Assembly: GCA_934547065.1 (NCBI GenBank)
Contig: CAKTEF010000003.1
Coordinates: 51,664-115,663, forward strand
Length of the DNA stretch: 64,000 bases
DNA from: an uncultured Faecalibacterium sp.
Lineage (GTDB): Bacteria; Bacillota; Clostridia; Oscillospirales; Ruminococcaceae
Direction of reading: 5' to 3'
The position numbers and the translations under genes were made by a program. Every line of letters begins with the position of its first letter. The first letter of the stretch is position 1. The notes beneath the pieces were generated by a model that searched no databases, was not told where the DNA came from, and worked only from the letters and a program-made list of their open reading frames with translations. Positions 11,740-19,580 of the stretch are shown piece by piece.

Positions 11740-12465
11740 ATGCAGGACTGGCCGGAGCGTGAACACTATACGGCAGAGGATCTGGTGCAGATCATCCGCA
11801 TCCTCCGCGACCCGGACACCGGCTGTCCGTGGGACAAGGTGCAGACCCACGCCTCGATCCGGAAAAACTTTCTGGAGGAGACGTGCGAAGCCCTGGAAGC
11901 CATTGATGCGGACGACGCTGCCATGCTCCAGGAGGAGCTGGGCGACGTGCTGATGCAGGTGGTGTTCCATGCGGTGATGGAAGAAGAACGGGGACGTTCC
12001 AGTTTTGAGCAGGTCTGCCGCGAGGTGTGCGAAAAGCTGGTGTTCCGCCATCCGAACATCTTTGCATCCTCGGCCAGAGAAAATGCCGGTATAAACAGCT
12101 GGGATGCGCTCAAAAATAAGGAAAAGGGCCGCACGACGCTGGCGGATGAGCTGGAAACGGTTCCGGCCACCCTGCCTGCTTTGATGTATGCCCAGAAGAT
12201 GCAGAAACGGGCGGCCCGCTGCGGGGCCGGGGTCACGGATGCCGAACAGGCCGCCGCAGCCCTGAAAGCAGCCGAACAGGGCTGGGACACCGCCGGGCCG
12301 GACGATGCATCGGAAAAAGCGGGCGAGCTGCTGTATGCAGCCGTCCAGGCGATCCGGCTGGCCGGAGTGGACGCGGAAGAAGCGCTGACCTTTGCTTCCA
12401 AACGCCATCGCGAGGCCCTGCTGGGATCTTTCCGGAGTCCGAACGGGGAGCAGACCGGAACATGA
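11740..12465 (+). CDS. mazG: Nucleoside triphosphate pyrophosphohydrolase MazG
   Basis: 241 residues. All-alpha NTP pyrophosphatase that hydrolyses NTPs/dNTPs to NMP and pyrophosphate, a housekeeping and stress role. The N-terminal metal-binding helices show CPWDKVQTHASI, then EETCEALEAID (EExxE) and EELGDVLMQVVF (ExxD), the canonical MazG ligands. The C-terminal half (from about residue 120) is a second, weaker MazG-like repeat, as in the long bacterial form. The ATG follows GAAAGGG. The order mazG, HU, rqcP is the conserved Firmicutes gene order. Confidence 0.95.
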   Translation: MQDWPEREHYTAEDLVQIIRILRDPDTGCPWDKVQTHASIRKNFLEETCEALEAIDADDAAMLQEELGDVLMQVVFHAVMEEERGRSSFEQVCREVCEKLVFRHPNIFASSARENAGINSWDALKNKEKGRTTLADELETVPATLPALMYAQKMQKRAARCGAGVTDAEQAAAALKAAEQGWDTAGPDDASEKAGELLYAAVQAIRLAGVDAEEALTFASKRHREALLGSFRSPNGEQTGT

Positions 12466-12526
12466 AGCCGCTCTGCTCTGTCGATGAAGCAAAAAACGAG
12501 TACAAATGGTATGGAGGTACCCTATT

Positions 12527-12796
12527 ATGACCAAGACTGATCTGATCGCACAGGTTGCGGCAAACACCGAGATGAGCAAAAAGAGCGCCGAGCTGGCGGT
12601 CAACGCCGCGTTCGAGGCTCTGAGCAAGGCCATGGCAGAGGGTGAAAAGATCACCATTTCCGGCTTTGGCACCTTTGAGGTGCGTGAGCGCGCCGAGCGT
12701 CAGGGCATCAACCCCCGCACCCGTGAGCCCATCACCATTGCGGCTTCCCGCAGCATCGTGTTCAAGCCGGGCAAGGCTCTGAAGGACACCCTGTAA
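12527..12796 (+). CDS. hup: HU-family DNA-binding protein
   Basis: 89 residues, the exact size of HU. The N-terminus MTKTDLIAQVA, the central GFGTFEVRERAER and the beta-arm NPRTREP are the family signature; Pro in the arm tip intercalates DNA. It compacts the nucleoid. ATG 12527 follows GGAGG with a 9-base gap; an upstream in-frame start at 12506 would swallow that site. A strong terminator follows, so HU is probably also expressed as a short transcript. Confidence 0.97.
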   Translation: MTKTDLIAQVAANTEMSKKSAELAVNAAFEALSKAMAEGEKITISGFGTFEVRERAERQGINPRTREPITIAASRSIVFKPGKALKDTL

Positions 12797-12807
12797 GTTT
12801 GATCTCT

Positions 12808-12842
12808 GCCGCCGGGGCCGTGTGTGGCTCCGGCGGTTTTTT
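12808..12842 (+). terminator. Terminator after HU
   Basis: CCGCCGG and CCGGCGG arms around a GC-rich loop followed by six T. Confidence 0.85.
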
Positions 12843-12860
12843 GTCATTTCTGTTCGTTTT

Positions 12861-12973
12861 AAGCCTTCCCCTTGAGGGGAAGGTGGCGCGTCAGCGCCGG
12901 ATGAGGTGGGGGTTGCTGGGGCTTTCCTCATCCGCTTCACTGCGTTCAGCACCTTCCCCAGAGGGGAAGGCTT
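12861..12973. repeat. Dispersed palindromic repeat, family A, copy 1
   Basis: About 113 bases whose ends are inverted (AAGCCTTCCCC at the left, GGGGAAGGCTT at the right). Each end is itself a hairpin (CCTTCCCC/GGGGAAGG), and an internal GGATGAGG...CCTCATCC pair lies between. The second copy is at 27447-27559. It resembles a REP/MITE-like element and lies between HU and rqcP. Confidence 0.8.
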
Positions 12974-13003
12974 TTTCAGCATTACCGAGAGGAAGAATGT
13001 AAA

Positions 13004-13249
13004 ATGAGACTGGATAAATACCTGAAAGTTTCGCGGCTGATCAAGCGCCGCACGGTGGCAAACGAGGTGGCCGATGCCGGCCGCATCCTCATCAATGGCA
13101 AGATCGCCAAGGCCAGCCAGGCCGTCAAGGAGGGCGATATCATTGAAGTGACGTTCGGCAACCGTCCCATCAAGGTAAAGGTGCTCTCGGACGTGGAGCC
13201 CCGCACCAAGGATGTTGCCCGCGAGATGTACGAGATCATTGCGGAGTAA
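13004..13249 (+). CDS. rqcP: S4-domain RNA-binding protein RqcP (YabO)
   Basis: 81 residues, almost entirely one S4 RNA-binding domain: MRLDKYLKVSRLIKRRTVA, then INGKIAKAS and a GDIIEVTFG strand. RqcP (YabO, Hsp15-like) acts with RqcH on stalled 50S subunits in ribosome-associated quality control, helping C-terminal alanine tailing. Size and position after HU match the Firmicutes arrangement. ATG 13004 lies after GAGAGGAAG. In relatives yabP follows immediately; here a foreign cassette lies in between. Confidence 0.93.
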   Translation: MRLDKYLKVSRLIKRRTVANEVADAGRILINGKIAKASQAVKEGDIIEVTFGNRPIKVKVLSDVEPRTKDVAREMYEIIAE

Positions 13250-13261
13250 GCTAAAAATAGG

Positions 13262-13307
13262 AAAATCCCCTTGAACGGCACCCGGTGTGCAATTCAAGGG
13301 GATTTTT
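13262..13307. terminator. Bidirectional terminator between rqcP and the ligase
   Basis: AAAATCCCCTTGAA and TTCAAGGGGATTTT form a perfect 14-base stem with A and T runs at each end, serving convergent genes on both strands. Confidence 0.9.
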
Positions 13308-13312
13308 GCATC

Positions 13313-15102
13313 TTAGAAATTTATGGAGTGGATCTCGTTGTTTTCGAGAGTGAGATAATCGGAAAATTCACGGGTCAGCGCTTCGGTGTCACGTTTCCCG
13401 CTGGGTTTGACGGAAAAGGAATCGCGGAATTTATAAGCATAAGGAACAGCGGAAGCGGGGAGCGTTTGCGCGCAATGGGCATGAAGCTCTTTCAAAAGCT
13501 GGTGCTTGTCCCCGGAAAAATCTTTTTTAAGAAGAATGTGCGCAACCGGAATCGAGGTGCCGTTAACGTTGAGAACGACGACCTCACAGATGTCCACCGC
13601 CGGATTGTGCAGGATGACATTTTCAATATCGAACAGATAATGCTTTTTCTGATTGGAGTCGATAAAGTAGTCAACAGCACGGCCAAGAATGTAGACGAAG
13701 CCGTCTTCGTCCAGATAGCCGATATCGCCAGTGTGGCCCCATTTGCGGCCCTCTGCGTCCGTGCGGAAAAACTCGGCAGTTGCGGTGGGGTTTTCGTAGT
13801 ATTCTTTCATACAGCAGGGCGTAGAGACTTGCAGCTCACCACGCTGGCCGTAAGGAAGCTCTTTGCCGGTTTCCGTATCGAACGCACTGACCGTAGCGAG
13901 GGGAAGCGGAATACCGGTGGAGCCGATTTTATTTCGTGCTCCAGCAGAGGGAGCATCGGAAGAAGTTGATGCTACGGTTGCACCCAATTCACACATGCCC
14001 CAGCCTTTTTGGAGTTCGCAGCGGCAGTTGTGGGAAGAAAGAAACCGGTTGATTTGGAGCTCCGTTTCGGGAAGAAGCTGCTCACCGCCAGTCATTGGGC
14101 AGATAAGAAAGGATAAATCGTGTTTGGGGCCGAGATGCTCCATGGCGTAGAGCCATAGGCTGGTTGCACCAAAAATATAGTTTGGTGAATATTTTTTAAG
14201 GTCCGAAGTAAAAGTCTCTGGACTGAATAACGGTTCCAAAACGCAGGATACACCCAAACACAGCGGCATCAGAAGCGAGATGGAAATACCGCTGGAAAAC
14301 CAGATGGGAACGATGTGCAGAAACTTTTTTGGCGGGAGACTTCTGGAAAGCCGGTTTCATACTGCGCAATCGTTGCATTGATGCCGTCGTTGGTCAATAC
14401 GATGCCCTTGGAAGCACCGGTTGTGCCCGAAGAATACACCATGACGACAGGCCAATCCTTTTGGTAAGGAGCTTCTGTTGGGGCGGTATACTGTGCGCCG
14501 GCCTGGATGAATTTTGGCCAAAGACAGTATTTGGCGTTGAACTTTAGCTCGTGATTCAATACGGCATCGGGAGCATCTTTCAAACTGGCAAGAAGCCGAA
14601 TCGGAGCAGGCAGGGAGTTGGTCGCGGGAAGAACAATGATCTGCTGGATGCAGGTCTCGGAAAGAGTGGAGGCAATGTTCGGATGCAGTTTGTCCAACAC
14701 AAAGAGAAGGGATGCTTCGGTTTCGTTGATGCGGTCACGAATCTGCTCAGGCTGGAACATGGGATTGATGAAGTTTGCAATGGCACCGATTTTGCTACAC
14801 GCCAGTACAACATAAACGGCTTCCGGTGTGCCGGAAGTGCAGAGCGTTACACGGTCGCCAGAGCGTACCCCCGCATGGAGCAGAGCTTTTGCGCAGGCTT
14901 CAACACGATTGAATAAATTGGAAAAACTGACCTTTACACCGAAATATTCCAACGCAAGATCATTTAGATGGTCTTTGTTGTGCTGGTAAATGTTCTGATA
15001 TACGGTGCATTCAGCCGGTTGAGAATGGATCGCTTCCGGGCTGTAATACTTCAGCCAAGGTTTGTCAATAGATGGGTAGCCAGTCTTTTTGATGTCGCGC
15101 AT
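13313..15102 (-). pseudogene. Acyl-CoA synthetase/AMP-dependent ligase, frameshifted
   Basis: Two adjacent leftward frames together make one class I adenylate-forming ligase of about 595 residues. The 5' part (15102 down to about 14325) carries the AMP-binding signature VYSSGTTGASKGIVLTND; the 3' part (to 13313) carries TGDIGYLDEDGFVYILGR and the C-terminal lid. The reading frame changes at a run of six A on the coding strand (T run 14325-14330). One extra A would restore RQKKFLHIVPIWFSSG, so this is a one-base deletion, a homopolymer sequencing error, or less likely slippage. ATG 15102 follows GGAGGA. Substrate unknown. It interrupts the conserved rqcP-yabP order. Confidence 0.8.
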
Positions 15103-15131
15103 TTTTGATTCCTCCAATCAAAGGGCCAAAG

Positions 15132-15168
15132 TTAACCCTTTTGAGCAATTATAACCCAAAAGAGTTAA
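15132..15168. promoter_or_regulatory. Palindromic operator over the ligase promoter
   Basis: TTAACCCTTTTG (15132-15143) and CAAAAGAGTTAA (15157-15168) are inverted with one mismatch around a 13-base centre. The right arm lies in the spacer of the leftward promoter and the left arm just downstream of its -10 box. It lies in the divergent gap between the ligase and the XRE regulator, so that regulator is the likely ligand. Confidence 0.65.
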
Positions 15169-15177
15169 TCTTTTCAA
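15148..15177 (-). promoter_or_regulatory. Promoter of the AMP ligase
   Basis: On the minus strand TTGAAA (15177-15172), 18-base spacer, TATAAT (15153-15148). Confidence 0.65.
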
Positions 15178-15219
15178 GAGCTTTTCGATATGCTTTTTCT
15201 AAAAAAGGAGAAAGCACAC

Positions 15220-15462
15220 ATGAATATCGGGGAAGCAGTCCGGGAGCGCATTATAGAGCTGTGCCGGGAAAACGATATTTCAATCAACAAACTCTGCACC
15301 ATAAGCGGGGTCACACAGTCCACGGTGAATAACATCGTCAGCGGAAGAAACAACAGTGCAACGGTATCGACCATCAAAAAGCTGTGCGACGGACTGGGGA
15401 TCTCGATCGAAGATTTTTTCCACTCCGACCTGTTCCGGAACCTCGATCAAGAAGTTCGGTGA
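15220..15462 (+). CDS. XRE-family transcriptional regulator
   Basis: 80 residues, essentially one Cro/C1-type helix-turn-helix domain: VRERIIELCRENDISINKL, then SGVTQSTVNNIVSGRNN as recognition region and STIKKLCDGLGISIEDFF. There is no ligand or oligomerisation domain beyond a short tail. ATG 15220 follows AAAAAAGGAG with a 9-base gap. It is divergent from the AMP ligase and separated from it by an operator-like palindrome, which suggests local repression of the ligase and perhaps of itself. Confidence 0.85.
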   Translation: MNIGEAVRERIIELCRENDISINKLCTISGVTQSTVNNIVSGRNNSATVSTIKKLCDGLGISIEDFFHSDLFRNLDQEVR

Positions 15463-15514
15463 AGAATACGCCGGAGCACTCCCTCATACAGTAAAGAAAA
15501 GGGGAGTTGTGCCA

Positions 15515-15796
15515 ATGAATAAAACAGCAGAAAAAACGCCCGCCCAGCCCCACAGCCTGATCCTGGAGGACCGGAACCGCCTGACCCTGACCGGGGTGCG
15601 GCGGGTGATCCGGTGCGATGCCGAGAGCGCGGCCATTGAAACGGGCCGGGGCATCCTGCGCCTGTCCGGAGCACAGCTCAGCGTGATCAGCCTGGATCTG
15701 GATGCCGGAGAGGTCCGCCTGACCGGGCGGATCGACGCGATGGAATATACGGCCGAGCGCACCCCCGGCGGGCTGCTGCACCGGCTGCTGGGCTGA
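15515..15796 (+). CDS. yabP: Sporulation protein YabP
   Basis: 93 residues. The stretch HSLILEDRNRLTLTGVRRV with ISLDLDAGEVRLTGRIDAM is the YabP fold, a small all-beta protein. In Bacillus YabP and YabQ are sigma-E-dependent, and YabQ is needed for spore cortex formation. ATG 15515 follows AAAAGGGGA. The stop overlaps the yabQ start (TGATG), so the pair is translationally coupled. Retention in an organism that looks non-sporulating is notable. Identification rests on the motif and on position before yabQ-divIC. Confidence 0.85.
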   Translation: MNKTAEKTPAQPHSLILEDRNRLTLTGVRRVIRCDAESAAIETGRGILRLSGAQLSVISLDLDAGEVRLTGRIDAMEYTAERTPGGLLHRLLG

Positions 15797-16266
15797 TGGC
15801 CCCGGCACTGGCCCCGGCGGACATCGGTCGGGAACTGGCGGCCTGCGGGCTGCTGGGCGCTGTGCTGGGAGCTGTGCGGGCTTTGCTGCCGTGCAAGGGG
15901 CGGGCGGCGTTTTTGCCGGACTTTGTCTGGGCGGGGGCGCTGCTTCTGGGGCTGCAGGCCTATGCGGCAGCCCTCAGTGTGGGCGGCGTGCTGCGGTGGC
16001 ATCAGGCGGCGGCTGCCTTTGGCTGTGCCTTTGCAGTGCAGCAGCTGCTGGCCGGGCCGCTGCACGCAGCGGAACAGGGGCTGCTGCGGGCGCTGTGCCT
16101 GCCGGGGCGCTGGCTGCTGCGGCGGGCATCCCCGGCCTGGCAGCGCCATAAAATACGCAAAATGCGCGCAAGGGCCGCAAAGGCTGAAAAAACGACCGCA
16201 AAAAAGCAAAAAAAGAACTTGCCAAGACCACAGCGGTTGTTGTATAATTCTAACGTATCAAAGTAA
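15796..16266 (+). CDS. yabQ: Spore cortex protein YabQ-like membrane protein
   Basis: 156 residues, shorter than the approximately 210 of Bacillus YabQ. Three or four hydrophobic segments are visible in the first 110 residues, followed by a basic tail very rich in Lys, Arg and Ala (HKIRKMRARAAKAEK). In Bacillus YabQ localises to the forespore outer membrane and is required for cortex. The call leans on gene order (yabP before it, divIC after it) because sequence conservation is low. It overlaps the yabP stop. The 3' end contains the promoter for divIC. Confidence 0.72.
   Translation: MAPALAPADIGRELAACGLLGAVLGAVRALLPCKGRAAFLPDFVWAGALLLGLQAYAAALSVGGVLRWHQAAAAFGCAFAVQQLLAGPLHAAEQGLLRALCLPGRWLLRRASPAWQRHKIRKMRARAAKAEKTTAKKQKKNLPRPQRLLYNSNVSK
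16219..16248 (+). promoter_or_regulatory. Promoter upstream of divIC
   Basis: TTGCCA (16219-16224), 18-base spacer, TATAAT (16243-16248), inside the end of yabQ. It would allow cell-division and S1 genes to be expressed apart from the sporulation genes. Confidence 0.6.
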
Positions 16267-16308
16267 GAGTACAGGCGTTTCGGGCCTGCTGTGAACCGGG
16301 GGCACTGA

Positions 16309-16617
16309 ATGATGACGAATCCAAGCCGTAAAAAGCGCAGACGGAACCCGTTGATGCGGACCGTTTTCCGGCTGTTCTTCCTGTTGCTGCTGCTCAGCAT
16401 GCTGGCGGCGTATATCTCCAACCAGGTGGCCATCAGCTCCAAACATGCGGAGTTGCAGACCCTGAACGAGCAGATCGCGCAGCAGCAGACCAAAAATGAG
16501 GAGATGAAACGCATCCTCAGCGGCGACGCGGACGATGTGACCGAATGGGTCGCCCGTGACTCTTACAATTATGCCGCCCCCAACGAGCGCATCTTTGTGG
16601 ATGTGACCGGCAACTGA
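16309..16617 (+). CDS. divIC: Septum formation initiator DivIC/FtsB-like
   Basis: 102 residues: basic cytoplasmic start (SRKKRRRNPLMRT), one membrane helix (about 23-42), then an extracytoplasmic coiled coil (KHAELQTLNEQIAQQQTKNEEM) and a short globular end. This is the bitopic architecture of DivIC/FtsB, which complexes with FtsL and DivIB/FtsQ at the division septum. Two adjacent ATG codons (16309, 16312) are possible starts. Its place after yabP-yabQ matches other Firmicutes. Confidence 0.88.
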   Translation: MMTNPSRKKRRRNPLMRTVFRLFFLLLLLSMLAAYISNQVAISSKHAELQTLNEQIAQQQTKNEEMKRILSGDADDVTEWVARDSYNYAAPNERIFVDVTGN

Positions 16618-16682
16618 GCCGGGCAGCTGCTGCGGCCAGACCGGGCAGCACCCCCAAACTAGAGAACAAGGAGTATTGAGAT

Positions 16683-17234
16683 TTGGCGATTGAGGTAGGG
16701 AACGTATTCGAGGGCCGTGTCACCGGCGTAAAGCCTTTTGGCGCTTTTGTTGCGCTGCCGGAGGGCCGGGTGGGCATGGTCCACATTTCCGAGGTGTCCA
16801 ACGAGTATGTGCAGGACATTGCAGCGGTCCTGCACGATGGTGATACCGTCCGGGTGCAGGTGATCAACATTGCGCCGGATGGAAAGATCGCACTGTCCAT
16901 CAAGCGGCTGCTGCCGCCTCCGGCACGCCCGGCGCGCAATGACCGCGGTCCCCGGCCCGGCGGGGTACGCTCCGGTGCCCCCCGCGAGGGCGGACATTTT
17001 GGCGGTGTACGCGGCGGCGGACGGCCCCCGCGTGAGGGCGGGCGCGGCCCGGCACGGGATGCGGCACCCCGTGTGTGGCAGCCCAAGACCCCGGCCAAGA
17101 GCGACAACCTCAGCTTTGAGGATATGATGAGCCGCTTCAAGAGCCAGAGCGAGGAAAAAATGGCGGACCTCGACCACGAGACCAACAACCGCCGGGGCGG
17201 CGGCTACGCACCGCGCTCCCGCCGCGGCCGCTGA
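16683..17234 (+). CDS. S1-domain RNA-binding protein (YabR-like)
   Basis: 183 residues. An N-terminal S1 domain (residues 4-75: GNVFEGRVTGVKPFGAFVAL, then MVHISEVS and GKIALSIKRL) is followed by a long Arg/Gly/Pro-rich disordered linker (about 78-145) and a short acidic-basic end. It begins with TTG, supported by AAGGAG 9 bases before; no ATG fits the domain start. YabR in Bacillus is a general-stress-linked RNA-binding protein of unclear role. RGG-like linkers commonly bind RNA. A strong terminator ends the unit. Confidence 0.85.
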   Translation: MAIEVGNVFEGRVTGVKPFGAFVALPEGRVGMVHISEVSNEYVQDIAAVLHDGDTVRVQVINIAPDGKIALSIKRLLPPPARPARNDRGPRPGGVRSGAPREGGHFGGVRGGGRPPREGGRGPARDAAPRVWQPKTPAKSDNLSFEDMMSRFKSQSEEKMADLDHETNNRRGGGYAPRSRRGR

Positions 17235-17257
17235 TCGGAAATAAAAAAGAATGGATC

Positions 17258-17291
17258 GGGCCTGTCCCAGCAGGGGACGGGCCTGTTTTTT
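17258..17291 (+). terminator. Terminator after the S1 protein
   Basis: GGGCCTGTCCC and GGGACGGGCC arms (one G-U pair) followed by six T. Confidence 0.85.
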
Positions 17292-17341
17292 GGGTGTGGG
17301 AAATGCCCCCGGATGCGCTGCGGCGCAAGAAAGGAACCAGT

Positions 17342-18538
17342 ATGCCTGCAAAATTTGAACTGATCGCTCCCTGCTTTTTTGGGTGCGAAGCAACGGCCAA
17401 CTTTGAGCTGCGCCGCATCGGAGCCGAGAATATCCGGGTCAGCGACGGCCGCCTGACCTTTGAGGGCGGCGCGGAGATGATCGCCGCCGCCAATCTGAAC
17501 CTGCGCACCGTGGAGCGCGTGCTGCTGCTGCTCAACACCTACCCGGCTTCCACGTTCGATGAGCTGTTCGACGGCGTGTATGCCATTCCGTGGGAGGAGC
17601 TGCTCCCGGCCGATGCGGCGTTCCCGGTCACCGGTTCGTCGCTGAACAGCCAGCTGACCAGCGTTCCGGCCTGTCAGAGCATCATCAAAAAGGCTGTGGT
17701 CAAGCGGCTGATGAACAAGCACCACACCTCGGTGCTGCCGGAAAGCGGCGCAGAGTATAAGATCCGCTTCATGCTCCGGAAAAATGTCTGCGAGATCATG
17801 CTGGACACCACGGGCGACGGCCTGCACAAGCGCGGCTACCGCCGCAATGCAATGGAAGCCCCCATCCGTGAGACGCTGGCGGCCACCATCGCCGATCTGG
17901 GCCGCGTCCGCCGCGACAGCCTGGTGGAGGACCCGTTCTGCGGCAGCGGCACGCTGCTGATCGAAGCAGCCCAGAAAGCCATGAACATCGCCCCCGGCCT
18001 CAAGCGCCGCTTTGCAGCCGAGCGCTACGGCTTTGTGCCTGCTTCGGTCTGGGCCGAGCAGCGCCAGAAAGCACTGGCCGAGTCCAAGCTGGATGTGGGC
18101 TTTGAGGCCTTTGGTTACGACATCGACCCTGCCGCCGTGGCGCTGGCCAACGCCAATGCCAAGCTGGCCGGTGTGGAAAAGCGCTGCCACTTTGAGGTGG
18201 CGGATGTGGCCGATTTTGCGGCCAAGCCGGAAGCCGTTGTCCTGACCAACCCCCCGTATGGCGAGCGGATGAGCACCATTGAGGGCGCTGCCAAGCTGGT
18301 TCGGACGCTGGGCCGCCAGATGGAAGCGAACCCCTGCGCCGGTGTGTATGCCATCACCGCCGATATGGAGTTTGAAAGCCACTACGGCAAGCGCGCCAAT
18401 AAGCGCCGCAAGATGTACAACGGCATGATCCCCTGCCAGCTGTACATGTACTATAACGCCCCCAAGGCCGAAAACAAGGCAAAACCCATGCCTAAGCAGG
18501 GGTTTGACGGCAAGCGTACGCATTTCGAGAAAAAATAA
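17342..18538 (+). CDS. THUMP-domain class I SAM-dependent RNA methyltransferase (RlmL/YpsC-like)
   Basis: 398 residues. An N-terminal THUMP-type region (about 40-160) precedes a Rossmann methyltransferase: DPFCGSGTLLIEAA (SAM motif I, about 198) and LTNPPYGERM (motif IV, NPPY, typical of N2-guanine or N6-adenine methylation, about 300). The family installs N2-methylguanosine in 23S rRNA. ATG 17342 follows GAAAGGAACC; a longer in-frame reading from 17294 overlaps terminator sequence and adds no conserved residues. Single-gene unit. Confidence 0.9.
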   Translation: MPAKFELIAPCFFGCEATANFELRRIGAENIRVSDGRLTFEGGAEMIAAANLNLRTVERVLLLLNTYPASTFDELFDGVYAIPWEELLPADAAFPVTGSSLNSQLTSVPACQSIIKKAVVKRLMNKHHTSVLPESGAEYKIRFMLRKNVCEIMLDTTGDGLHKRGYRRNAMEAPIRETLAATIADLGRVRRDSLVEDPFCGSGTLLIEAAQKAMNIAPGLKRRFAAERYGFVPASVWAEQRQKALAESKLDVGFEAFGYDIDPAAVALANANAKLAGVEKRCHFEVADVADFAAKPEAVVLTNPPYGERMSTIEGAAKLVRTLGRQMEANPCAGVYAITADMEFESHYGKRANKRRKMYNGMIPCQLYMYYNAPKAENKAKPMPKQGFDGKRTHFEKK

Positions 18539-18555
18539 GCAAAAGTAATACTTTA

Positions 18556-18598
18556 CAGCCGCGCCAGACTCAAAAGTTTGGTGCGGCTGCTGTTTTTT
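18556..18598 (+). terminator. Terminator after the methyltransferase
   Basis: CAGCCGCGCCAGACT pairs with AGTTTGGTGCGGCTG and is followed by CTG and six T. Confidence 0.85.
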
Positions 18599-18635
18599 GC
18601 GCCGGAATGGAGGAGAAGATTTAACATTTGGTCAG

Positions 18636-18664
18636 TTGAACCCTGCCGGAAATTGGGTTATACT
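18636..18664 (+). promoter_or_regulatory. Promoter of the DUF5685-like operon
   Basis: TTGAAC (18636-18641), 17-base spacer, TATACT (18659-18664). Confidence 0.65.
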
Positions 18665-18710
18665 TATACCATTGCCGTAGGCATTGCACTGAAAAAAGGG
18701 GGGACCCGTG

Positions 18711-19580
18711 ATGGATGGTCGGATGAGACCCTACCTGCCGGAGCTTACGATCCGGGACTATAATACCTATCTGTGGTACCTGCGGGGGGTGCGCTACCAG
18801 CTGTACCGCGCCTATGGGCTTTATTCGTGCCGTTTGTTGCAGCACAATGGGGTCCTGTTTGCCCTGCTGGCCGACAGCCTGGCCGGGCGGACCGCTACCT
18901 GCAAACGGGTCCGCCTGCCGGGCACCCTGAGCTGGAAGCCGATGATGTGCCAGACCCTGGGCATCCGGCAGGCCGCGCAGGTGGAGGTGCTGCTGGGCTG
19001 GCACAAGCTGCAGGACCGCAGCTGGGAAGAACTTCCGCCGCGCCAGCGGGTGCGCCGCGCCCTGGACCGGCTGCTGCTGCGCCGCGCCTACGAAAAGGCT
19101 GTGCAGGAAAACCCGGCGCTGGAGCGGCTGTTCGGGCAGGAGCAGGCACAGGCCGTGGTGCAGATGAACCTGAACGCAAAGAATTACACGATGGCCGCCG
19201 AGCCGATGAGCAACATCTACGGGGCCCTGTACTCCACCCTTGCCACCGAGGATGCCAGTCAGCGCAAGAGCATGCGCTACATCGGCGGCTGCATCGGGCG
19301 GGTGTTTTATCTGCTGGAAAAGGCGGGCCGCGTGGCGGCAGATAAAAGGGCCGAGCGCTACAATGTGTTTTTGGTCAACGGCATCGAAAACCAGGCAGCG
19401 GCCACGGAGAATGCACGGCGGCAGGCGCTGGCTGCGGCCAACGATCTGGTGCGGGCCTATGGGATGTTGGACATCAAGCTGAACAAGAGCTTATTGGATA
19501 ACATCATGATCCTTGGTCTGCGCCATGCGGTGGTCCCGCTGGATGCCGAGAACCAGCCCGTACACTGGGAGCTGCCATGA
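18711..19580 (+). CDS. DUF5685-like protein
   Basis: About 289 residues, mostly helical. The N-terminal IRDYNTYLWYLRGVRYQLY and the later GRVFYLLEKAGRVAADK with AERYNVFL match, in my reading, the layout of DUF5685 proteins (GRWIYLxDAxDDxxxDxxxGRYNPF). Family members usually carry Cys pairs near the N-terminus and an Asp-rich helix; both are missing here, so any metal centre is probably lost. ATG 18711 (or GTG 18708) follows AAAGGGGGGA. The stop overlaps the next start (ATGA), so the two work as a pair. Function unknown. Confidence 0.5.
   Translation: MDGRMRPYLPELTIRDYNTYLWYLRGVRYQLYRAYGLYSCRLLQHNGVLFALLADSLAGRTATCKRVRLPGTLSWKPMMCQTLGIRQAAQVEVLLGWHKLQDRSWEELPPRQRVRRALDRLLLRRAYEKAVQENPALERLFGQEQAQAVVQMNLNAKNYTMAAEPMSNIYGALYSTLATEDASQRKSMRYIGGCIGRVFYLLEKAGRVAADKRAERYNVFLVNGIENQAAATENARRQALAAANDLVRAYGMLDIKLNKSLLDNIMILGLRHAVVPLDAENQPVHWELP

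Noticed and set aside
13271-13969. 232-codon plus-strand frame opposite the AMP ligase
   Set aside because: Antisense to conserved ligase sequence, starts within a terminator.
14320-14335. Programmed -1 frameshifting in the ligase
   Set aside because: The A run permits slippage, but no stimulating stem-loop or internal Shine-Dalgarno is evident and the family is not known for it; a one-base deletion is simpler.
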